The notes under the pieces were generated by a model. It was not told where the DNA came from. It ran no database searches and saw only the letters and a program-made list of their open reading frames with translations. Both the position numbers and the translations under genes were made by a program. A DNA stretch of 13,700 bases from Prolixibacteraceae bacterium. Lineage in GTDB: Bacteria; Bacteroidota; Bacteroidia; Bacteroidales; Prolixibacteraceae. Of this stretch, positions 10,001 through 13,700 are shown one piece after another; positions within the stretch are counted from its first letter, which is position 1; every line of letters begins with the position of its first letter. The stretch lies in NCBI GenBank assembly GCA_003537645.1, contig DPRM01000097.1, forward strand, positions 12,233-25,932. The letters run 5' to 3'.

Positions 10001-12839
10001 CAACAGTTAAAGTGTTTCCACTAACATTTGTTGGTGTTACATTAGCAGTCCAGGCAGGACTAACTCCATCTGATAAAGATATTGTATTAAACGGAGCTAC
10101 ACTCTGAACTTCTTTAACGTTATCGTTGAAAGTAACAGTAACAGTAACAATGTTTCCTGTTTTTGCAACAATATTTACTAACTTATCAGCAACAGGAGTC
10201 TGTGCACTTCCGTTTACGGTATAGGTATTTGCAACAATAGTAGGAGCCACAGCAGGAGCAACCATTTTAAAGGTAGAGAATTTTCCTGTTGTAACATTAC
10301 CATTACCATCCTTTACAGATGCACCAATACCATAATAGTAAGTACTACCATTAGCAAGGGCAACAGTTGGAGTTAAAGTAATAACACCACCAACATAAGT
10401 TGCAGTGAAACCTAAATTTGGTCCATTAGAACTACCTTCTTTAAATGTAATATGGTCTTCGATCGCAGGAGCAGCCAAAGCAACATTATTCAAATCCTGA
10501 AGAGTACCTAAGTTATCATCAGTCAAGGTGATAGTTAAAGGAGTAGCGTTGTTAGGCATATCGCCACTATGACTGGTTGCAGCCAAAGGAGCATTGTAAT
10601 CTTTAACAGTATAAGCTTGTGAAGCAACATATCCGCCAATAGTACTTAAAACTGTGCTCTGTGCATCGCGAATTTTAGTACCATCTAAATCAACGGTATA
10701 ATCAGAAGCATTACAAACCAAAGCATCAGTAGAAGTAATAGTTACAGTGAATGTAGTAGCATTATAATCTACAGTGAAAGCTTTTGCAGTAGCACCCTTT
10801 TTGAAAGTAACAAGAGGAACAAGGTTTGCTGAAGTCGCATCAACCCAAGTAGTTCCTGTAGTATTAACTTTTACCGCTTTATTAAAATCAATTTTAAATG
10901 TTGAGTTAGCAAGAAGATTTGTTGTTGTTGTAGCACCAACAGAACTTCCGTACTGAACAGTGAAAGCATCTAAATCACCGGTAGTAACAGTATAAAGATT
11001 TTCAGTAACAATTGCATTGTTATTCATATCTTTTACTGCATCCGGGCGAAGACGAACTGTATAAGTAGTATTGCTAGCCAAAGTTGCAGGAGTCGGATCA
11101 ATAACAATTACAGTTCCGGTTCCGGCAGCAGCTGGTGAAGTAACAGTAAAAGGAACAGCTACATTGTTTACTTCCAAAGCCAATACCTGTGCCCAATCGG
11201 TAACAGTTGATAATTGCTTTTGAATTGTTTCGTTAAATGTAACATTGATATCAGATGCCAACGAAGCTGGAGTTGCAAAAGCAACAGTTACTGTAGGCAA
11301 TTCGAAATCTGAACTTGTAATTCCCCAGTCTCCTTTATTAATAGGATTACCAAAAGCACCACCTGTAAATACATTGGCAGTAGGCGTAGCCATATCAACA
11401 ATGTATCCTGAAGGGAAAACAATGTAATATGCAAGATTACTTGGCAAAGTCATACCAAAATCAACCACAACTACCCATTCATTAACAGTACGGCCAGCAC
11501 CAAAAGTATTGGCAGTAACTTCAGCAGCAGTAATTTTTCTTGAAGAAATTTCGTTAGCACCAATTTGTTTTACGTAAGACTCGTTTGAAGATAACCGTAA
11601 ATCAAGAGTACCGGCACCACCTTTAACCTGCTCATCAAACACCATATAAACTCCGGTAGTTTTTTTTGCAGAGTTATTAATAAGGTTACGGGCAACTGAA
11701 AGAGGAGCAGTAGCATCAATTGAAGAGAAAGTTTTCTTAACAACAGCAGTTCCTAAATTTGGGGAAACAGCTTCATTGTTTTCTGAAACAACGAAAACTT
11801 CATAGTCAGTTGAGCCTAGAAGAGATAAATTTGAAGTTATAGCAGTATTTGCAGTTGCAACAGTTACGGCAACACCAGCAGCTTTTACAGCAGCAGCATT
11901 CGCAGGATCTGCAGTTGCAGCAGTCTGAAGTAAATAGAAATATTTACCTTTTTCTGTTAAGCTAACATTTAATTTAGCTGCACTTGTAGTTATATCAGTA
12001 ACAGTAGCAGTAATAGCAGGAGCAGAATAATCACGGGTTGTAAAAGTCCAGGTTGTTGGGGTAGTCAAACCACCAAAAACATTTTTATTTGGACTGGCAT
12101 CAACAAAAGCACCAGCATCAATGCTCACATAATATTTCGTATTTTCCTGAAAAATAGCAGTTGCAGCAACAGGTACAGTAATGGTTGCAGTACCTAATCC
12201 ATTCGCAACAGTAAGAGTACTAACCTTTACAATGTCAACAACAGTACCATCTTCTTTGTAGATGTAAACAGCCTTGTTACCTGGAGCAACAGGAGTTGTT
12301 ACAGCTTCACTGAAAGGAACAGTCAAAGCAAAAGCACTTGCATCTAAATTAGCCATTACGCTAACAGCACCCTTTAACGGAGCATAAGAAGCAGCAGTTG
12401 AAGATAAGGCAGGGGCAACGTAATCACCAATAGTGAAATCGTAAACACCATTAGCCAAAGCTCCAACAGCAAGACTAGTAATAGCACCATCTGTAATGGC
12501 CACACTATAAACATCGCCTTGTGTAAAAGAAGTAATACCGTGAGTTATTTCAAGAGTTTTGCCAACCACAACGACATTCGATGACGTTTTGGTTACAGGG
12601 AATGTCATAAACAAACCCGAATTCTTGTAAATAACAGCAGTACCACCTGCATCAGAAATAACTGGTACTACATCAAATGCAACAACAAACTTTGTTGCAA
12701 AATCAGTGGGCTTTGCATTAGTGTTTCCATCTGTAGGTACAGAACTCGCCGGAACAAAGACGATTCCATACGCCATCTGAAAACTCAGGCCCAGGAGTAG
12801 TACGAAAATACTAAACAGCCGAGTAAATGATTTTCTCAT
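4065..12839 (-). CDS. Giant secreted Ig-repeat protein (SbsA/Big_5-type modules) with T9SS sorting domain
   Basis: A single uninterrupted 2924-codon frame encodes a probable cell-surface or extracellular fibre. Residues 1-25 are a signal peptide (MRKSFTRLF, then a hydrophobic core ending QMAYG). Residues 26-2839 form about 24 Ig-like modules of roughly 95-150 residues. Most follow the SbsA/Big_5 pattern: P-x-D/N, a strand like LTFSEKV, a G-x-I-x-L strand, Y-x-V-x-[IV], G-A-[FV]-x-D, then W-x-F-T-T-x-D. Modules usually end in a G/K-D-x-x-A-P linker, for example at 138-143, 269-274, 746-751, 1381-1386, 2328-2333 and 2722-2727. Residues 2855-2924 are a type A T9SS domain starting at YPNPF (2856-2860). 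The protein should pass through Sec and then T9SS, to be released or anchored at the outer membrane. I see no protease, glycosidase or lectin-like domain and only two cysteines (modules 6 and 8). It is rich in Ala, Thr and Val. A role as adhesin, stalk or matrix protein is inference. It has its own upstream promoter and a terminator. Confidence 0.93.
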   Translation of the reverse strand: MRKSFTRLFSIFVLLLGLSFQMAYGIVFVPASSVPTDGNTNAKPTDFATKFVVAFDVVPVISDAGGTAVIYKNSGLFMTFPVTKTSSNVVVVGKTLEITHGITSFTQGDVYSVAITDGAITSLAVGALANGVYDFTIGDYVAPALSSTAASYAPLKGAVSVMANLDASAFALTVPFSEAVTTPVAPGNKAVYIYKEDGTVVDIVKVSTLTVANGLGTATITVPVAATAIFQENTKYYVSIDAGAFVDASPNKNVFGGLTTPTTWTFTTRDYSAPAITATVTDITTSAAKLNVSLTEKGKYFYLLQTAATADPANAAAVKAAGVAVTVATANTAITSNLSLLGSTDYEVFVVSENNEAVSPNLGTAVVKKTFSSIDATAPLSVARNLINNSAKKTTGVYMVFDEQVKGGAGTLDLRLSSNESYVKQIGANEISSRKITAAEVTANTFGAGRTVNEWVVVVDFGMTLPSNLAYYIVFPSGYIVDMATPTANVFTGGAFGNPINKGDWGITSSDFELPTVTVAFATPASLASDINVTFNETIQKQLSTVTDWAQVLALEVNNVAVPFTVTSPAAAGTGTVIVIDPTPATLASNTTYTVRLRPDAVKDMNNNAIVTENLYTVTTGDLDAFTVQYGSSVGATTTTNLLANSTFKIDFNKAVKVNTTGTTWVDATSANLVPLVTFKKGATAKAFTVDYNATTFTVTITSTDALVCNASDYTVDLDGTKIRDAQSTVLSTIGGYVASQAYTVKDYNAPLAATSHSGDMPNNATPLTITLTDDNLGTLQDLNNVALAAPAIEDHITFKEGSSNGPNLGFTATYVGGVITLTPTVALANGSTYYYGIGASVKDGNGNVTTGKFSTFKMVAPAVAPTIVANTYTVNGSAQTPVADKLVNIVAKTGNIVTVTVTFNDNVKEVQSVAPFNTISLSDGVSPAWTANVTPTNVSGNTLTVDFTGVTLASDVVCTLTLPAGIVQGSTAYTNTPVPTFAQFAAKTVLFNSKDVVLPVVSANTPAASAVAVALNTALKLDFSEKVELGTGNILIKKGTTTEQTIAVNATNVTLNAAGTQATIVKANLLDYNTVYTVEVPVGAFKDDISANGNALTSFTFTTDVNPQPTASTLVPADNSDQVALSTLTLGMTFSEEVIKYDPLVGTRKLWYLIENTGTTTTPGTRASFNGSNDLVPGTDVVVANNYIETASVGISGNVVSITTGFTPVAGKRYYVLITPGAFLDKSTGVASLPANPVPGVFAGVTSDATWNFTTLDENPGTVTFAYTKRADNKVAITSNITINFTRPIKKADGSVINDADVANLFTLTKTAGPVTGPAVKAFIGTISADKKTVTILNSSLVTLGELTALSTYTIGMNPGAIIYQNGSAVAGAFDTFNTSDYTAPAVVASITAPIADVKKDEATIQFTATDNLNLATLYYTIQSGDNTTPTPAAAVVKTGMMKAIAGTSPQAASYKFTGLAEETSYVVWTVAVDEAGNESAVSKIVFITDDVTKPMLVTKPTSFDAAGKLTFVFNEDVTAVAGSVRILDAASMTELAVIGLNAVPAKPKELITDAFAPAITNALVNYYVEIDKGLVGDVPVVAGDAVNYFDGLFRTDLMVTSKDVTLPNLLSSSIPATDVPVNFSFTLTFDEKVKNAATLPVDALVIEKWNTTTLAWEAFEIVNPANMVSNNTEVVTVTLSRTLSSLGLYRATLKSLTFSDLAGNLHTIVAPWVATFTAKDIVAPVATFLPAKNATGIAAGITPLTITFNEAIRLLDNTAIDAYDLDSLVYFKKDNTPMAFEAAIAGSVITITPAAALVVDGTYTYGFKAKFEDAANNAVTADAATFKTVTTTPAAQYLTWMPVKASPYAAPWTWLASTGSVSMNFNAPIYTYSTVAATNNLVVTPANIVSLGIVTVKQNGVTLVANTDYVLSTPDNKTIVVTPKTNWVSSSLVEVIINGATLQYAVEGNVTVLGTAGVPFDASTYSAEDIIDPIVDVTYAAAGFTAGFYPAKVGLAGVSPVIAKTESLKLYFNEDVKAGTATVMIYRWDGVLAKPSMVATVAADKRTVTLGDLTGLPTNQEYYAIVNPGVVVDVTDNNPYAGISDVKVWKFMLKDDAIPQVVSYLPTTDNQPVNSKLTINFDRPVALTGAGYVALYKSAAGGDAIQIWRGADNGTTSAFTITGNTVTVNILPLDVNTKYFVELSANTFGSTADMTKVQTAIARADWSFTTEVNANPTLVASSQIPAHNSNGNSLDSDLSMTFNMPVEAGSGNIQLHAADGSLILNFDVKGTDVTFNNDMVTVALPKLMESKQYYVIIPGSAIRNKTYTPEYFGGITVPYDWKFNTGDFSAPSVTATPADGDAMPMTFNVTLTFTEKVTGVSASTLTVSAGTINSVSTEATGSIYVVNITAPSLAEVVLTVPATVKDVENNALTETKFTYTVDNFNAPKLVAWTPADGSIGLAKDTSLVMTFDKPVVAGTGKIYLYNSLNELFKSYTVTAANIVDKVVTIPVTGLADETTYVVLFEEGVVKDLLGLPVVALTDPTVWNFTTGDNTAPAVASITPAVANNAPRTFEATIVFNEEVVHVSENITVNKGTVTVTGSGTTYVATISGVDGDVIVMTIATGVMDSDMRNNLATAVTKTYTIGDNTAPTLVVTPPASPVATVFTVGLKFSELVSGVAAGVTVSGGTLTDVSGIGDTYTLTVSAKEQTEVAITIANTIKDIAPNTNAFAGQTLTYTTGDFTAPELLTWTPVDEKTANNHPTFKLTFNENVALGAGGSLKVYKVSTTTPVLDIPVTAAMINGNEITVTYAPTQNGLDKNARYYVLVDGEAIADVAGNKFVGVSDIAVWTFRTGDTFITGIDPTENSSLEFKVYPNPFVDFVTVDNASKLSKVVVTNIAGQVVKEVVNPTNRIQLNELRSGIYFISLYNEGTVIKSAKIVKR
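4068..4277 (-). other. T9SS type A C-terminal sorting domain
   Basis: Residues 2855-2924 carry the standard order: VYPNPFVDFVTV, then KVVVTNIAGQVVKEV, RIQLNELRSGIYFISL and the final SAKIVKR. The YPNP start, the GQVV turn, the L-x-x-G-I-Y strand and the basic end match the type A domain that targets proteins through the PorU/PorV part of T9SS. The domain is usually cleaved on the cell surface. It is complete, which implies the gene is functional. Confidence 0.95.
4659..5225 (-). other. Short-class Ig-like modules 22 and 23 in tandem
   Basis: Residues 2539-2633 and 2634-2727 (95 and 94 residues) share FEATIVFNEEVVHVSENITV / FTVGLKFSELVSGVAAGVTV, then [KS]GT[VL]T, a G-x-x-Y-x-[AL]-[TV]-[IV] strand and a short [TN]-x-[IV]-x-D loop. 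Both finish with T-Y-T-x-G-D. They match module 20 more than the neighbouring long modules 21 and 24, so long and short classes alternate near the C-terminus. Confidence 0.65.
5553..5840 (-). other. Short-class Ig-like module 20
   Basis: Residues 2334-2429 (96 residues) belong to a shorter Ig class. The strand FNVTLTFTEKVTGVSASTLT is followed by VSAGTINSV, Y-V-V-N-I-T and T-V-K-D-x-x-x-N, ending in a T-Y-T-V-D-N-F-N-A-P linker. It lacks the Y-Y-V and W-x-F-T-T features of the longer modules. Modules 22 and 23 share this pattern. Confidence 0.65.
8352..8681 (-). other. Fibronectin-III-like module 12 of the giant protein
   Basis: Residues 1387-1496 resemble module 3. ATIQFTATDNLNLATLYYTI is followed by a TPTPAAAVVKTG insert, LAEETSYVVWTVAVDEAGNE and the linker DDVTKP. 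The Y-x-V-x-x-x-A-x-D-E-A-G-N-E-S ending is typical of FN3-like units in bacterial surface proteins. It lies 1112 residues after the start of module 3. Confidence 0.6.
11703..12017 (-). other. Fibronectin-III-like module 3 of the giant protein
   Basis: Residues 275-379 lack the Big_5 features (no FSE-V strand and no W-x-F-T-T end). Instead they read LNVSLTEKGKYFYLLQTAA, a DPANAAAVKA helix-like insert, then LLGSTDYEVFVVSENNEAVS. In Bacteroidota this type of domain normally appears as an FN3-like 'E-x-G-x-x-Y-Y-v ... T-x-Y-x-v-y-v-v-a-e-d' unit. It sits between two long Big_5-type modules. Confidence 0.6.
12765..12839 (-). other. Signal peptide of the giant Ig-repeat protein
   Basis: The first 25 residues have a basic start (Arg2, Lys3, Arg7), a hydrophobic stretch (FSIFVLLLGLSF) and a small-residue exit ending A-Y-G before IVFVPASS. 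This is a standard Sec signal peptide; cleavage after Gly25 is my estimate. There is no lipobox cysteine, so the protein is not a lipoprotein, as expected for a T9SS cargo. Confidence 0.85.
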
Positions 12840-12862
12840 AGCATTTGTTTTTAATTGAACTT

Positions 12863-12880
12863 AATTGATTGATTGATTGA
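12863..12880 (-). repeat. TCAA tetranucleotide repeat in the leader of the giant gene
   Basis: Four perfect TTGA units (12865-12880 on the plus strand; TCAA on the transcribed strand) lie 26-41 bp upstream of the ATG, within the presumed 5' untranslated leader. Slippage would change leader length without touching the reading frame. Confidence 0.8.
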
Positions 12881-12944
12881 ATTTTATAATCCATTTTTAT
12901 CTTCATCATAGATTTTTCCACCTTAATTTACAGTGTTTATAATG

Positions 12945-12975
12945 CAAACGTATAAAAATTATCAGCATTGTACAA
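12945..12975 (-). promoter_or_regulatory. Promoter of the giant Ig-repeat gene (Bacteroidota type)
   Basis: On the minus strand, TACGTTTG (complement of 12945-12952) matches TAnnTTTG perfectly. A TTG -33 element (complement of 12973-12975) sits 20 nt upstream, inside TTGTTG, which is the expected spacing. Transcription would begin near 12938 and give a leader of about 100 nt ahead of the ATG at 12839. This is the best promoter match in the window. Confidence 0.6.
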
Positions 12976-13119
12976 CAATAACAGCAGATAAAATAAAAAT
13001 ATTTATCAGCTGCATGTACTTATTTTGTTAGCATTTGCAAGGATTTCACTCATCCTGAGTCAAAACTGAAACACCACATACCTATTATTTTATTGATTTT
13101 ATAACTTAATATTTCAATC

Positions 13120-13127
13120 CAAACATA
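13120..13127 (-). promoter_or_regulatory. Second candidate -7 box upstream of the giant gene
   Basis: On the minus strand this is TATGTTTG, again a full TAnnTTTG match. There is no TTG at the -33 distance. Three TTCTAAA boxes lie just upstream of it (13141-13190), so an activator-dependent promoter is conceivable. Its transcript would have a leader of about 275 nt. Confidence 0.25.
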
Positions 13128-13140
13128 CCAGTTTGAATCT

Positions 13141-13190
13141 TTCTAAAAATACATCATTTATTCTAAATTAACTCTTTATTTTCTAAAAAT
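13141..13190. repeat. Three TTCTAAA boxes at exact 20-bp spacing
   Basis: TTCTAAAAAT at 13141-13150, TTCTAAATTA at 13161-13170 and TTCTAAAAAT at 13181-13190 start precisely 20 bp apart, about two helical turns. They could be protein-binding sites on one DNA face or phased A-tracts causing curvature. Confidence 0.5.
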
Positions 13191-13284
13191 AAAAAATGAA
13201 TACCGAAATAATTAATTTCAAGAGTGAAAGATAAGAATATTCACAACATCAGATTAAACGACACTTAAAAACATTTAAACAAAC

Positions 13285-13321
13285 AACCTATCCGCACCCA
13301 AAACAAACAAGTTGATAGGTT
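13285..13321 (-). repeat. 8-bp inverted repeat with 21-nt loop, weakly terminator-like
   Basis: AACCTATC (13285-13292) and GATAGGTT (13314-13321) are perfect inverted copies. On the minus strand the second arm is followed by GTTTGTTT, a T-rich but interrupted tract. It might end a transcript entering from the right edge, but the long loop makes the hairpin weak. Confidence 0.35.
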
Positions 13322-13509
13322 AATAACTTTAGTAAATGTAAATTTGTAATTTAACGAAGTAAACTCGCCCCAGACAAAAGCGAAGAAATTACTAACCAAG
13401 AAGCCTATTCAAAGCATTTTTTAGCGGTTTTGCCTAGAACATCCATTTTATTGATCACGAAAATTGCCCCTAACACTTTATGCTTAAGTAAAATAAATGA
13501 TTTTTAAGC

Positions 13510-13571
13510 CTTTCAGAATTCAATATTTGAGCCCGCGCTGACCAATACAAAGGGATTTTAAATCCTGAAAG
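13510..13571. repeat. REP-like imperfect inverted repeat with GC-rich core
   Basis: Arms at 13510-13526 and 13555-13571 match at 14 of 17 positions, with seven outer bases perfect (CTTTCAG / CTGAAAG). They enclose a 28-nt core containing GCCCGCGCTG (13531-13540), strikingly GC-rich against its AT-rich surroundings. The right arm includes the palindromic GGATTTTAAATCC (13553-13565). The form resembles REP or small non-autonomous mobile elements; no transposase is present in the window. Confidence 0.45.
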
Positions 13572-13613
13572 AGTAAACATCAAAATAAAAACAGGCAATA
13601 TTTAAGTCTTATC

Positions 13614-13625
13614 GGATTATAATCC
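13614..13625. repeat. Perfect 12-bp palindrome GGATTATAATCC
   Basis: The site is fully self-complementary and resembles the GGATTTTAAATCC palindrome about 60 bp to its left. It may be a further piece of the same REP-like element or an operator; sequence alone does not decide. Confidence 0.4.
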
Positions 13626-13700
13626 AATTTTAATTCTCATAAATATCAGGTCCTCTATTATTAGGATTTCAAGTTCAACATTAATAAAAAATTAAACCCG

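Larger units (their letters stand above)
4323..12764 (-). repeat. Array of about 24 divergent Ig-like modules (protein-level tandem repeat)
   Basis: Module borders were placed at the recurrent D-x-x-A-P or similar linkers. The approximate residue ends are 143, 274, 379, 515, 623, 751, 866, 1000, 1110, 1262, 1386, 1496, 1609, 1726, 1835, 1975, 2101, 2218, 2333, 2429, 2538, 2633, 2727 and 2839. Repeats are divergent: outside the linkers I see no long near-identical stretch in protein or DNA. At DNA level only short linker words recur, such as the GGAGCAGTA-x-x-x-TCACC type near 4660, 4943 and 5228 on the plus strand. This looks like old duplication and shuffling rather than recent copying. Borders may be off by a few residues, and modules 1, 5-9 and 16 are harder to delimit than the rest. 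Confidence 0.8.
12840..13700. other. 861-bp AT-rich region without a credible gene
   Basis: Both strands are broken by frequent stops here. The longest starts I could follow are trivial (for example 12 codons from the ATG at 13196 on the plus strand, and 5-8 codons on the minus strand near 13630-13660). The region holds the leader and promoter of the giant gene, a second possible -7 box with three phased TTCTAAA boxes, one weak hairpin and a REP-like inverted repeat. A TAAATTTG octamer on the plus strand at 13339-13346 also matches the -7 consensus but has no gene after it in the window. I see no tRNA or recognised structured RNA. Confidence 0.7.

Noticed and set aside
4323..12764. Possibility of a CRISPR-like or DNA tandem-repeat array
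   Set aside because: Recurring short words are codons for the D-x-x-A-P linkers in a protein-coding frame. Spacing is irregular (about 280-450 bp) and there is no conserved direct repeat with unique spacers.
13196..13234. Small plus-strand gene starting at ATG 13196
   Set aside because: It ends after 12 codons and has no promoter or conserved feature.

Overview
The window most likely comes from a member of the Bacteroidota, probably an environmental lineage related to Bacteroidales/Marinilabiliales. Three things point there. A giant secreted protein ends in a type IX secretion (T9SS) type A sorting domain, a system confined to that phylum. The best promoter-like sites match the Bacteroidota TTG / TAnnTTTG pattern, and no gene start has a convincing Shine-Dalgarno site. 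Non-coding DNA is very AT-rich. Genus and species cannot be read from the sequence.

Layout, left to right. Positions 1-521 (minus) hold the N-terminal 173 codons of a gene that runs off the left edge; it looks like a PurM/PurL-type (AIR synthase-related) protein. A 109-bp divergent intergenic region follows. Then comes a compact plus-strand cluster: a YdfG-like short-chain dehydrogenase (631-1392), a malate/L-lactate dehydrogenase-family oxidoreductase (1403-2497) and a small GT-A-type glycosyltransferase (2521-3231), with gaps of 10 and 23 bp that suggest one operon. It converges on a minus-strand nitroreductase (3235-3978) with only 3 bp between the stop codons.

About 64% of the window (4065-12839, minus) is one gene for a 2924-residue secreted protein. 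It has a signal peptide, about 24 divergent Ig-like modules joined by recurring D-x-x-A-P linkers, and a 70-residue T9SS C-terminal domain. Two modules look fibronectin-III-like, three belong to a shorter Ig class, and the rest are SbsA/Big_5-type. I recognise no enzymatic domain. A strong intrinsic terminator sits just after its stop, between it and the nitroreductase. Its upstream region (12840-13700) has no credible gene. That region does contain a well-formed promoter with a roughly 100-nt leader, a second possible -7 box preceded by three TTCTAAA boxes at exact 20-bp spacing, and a REP-like imperfect inverted repeat near the right edge.

Functional reading: the left half is housekeeping or metabolic (nucleotide-type enzyme, hydroxy-acid oxidoreductases, glycosyl transfer, flavin-dependent reduction). 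The right half is one very long surface or extracellular fibre, probably a stalk or adhesin exported through T9SS, with its own promoter and terminator. I see no sign that the two halves form one system, and no CRISPR array, tRNA, rRNA or transposase gene.
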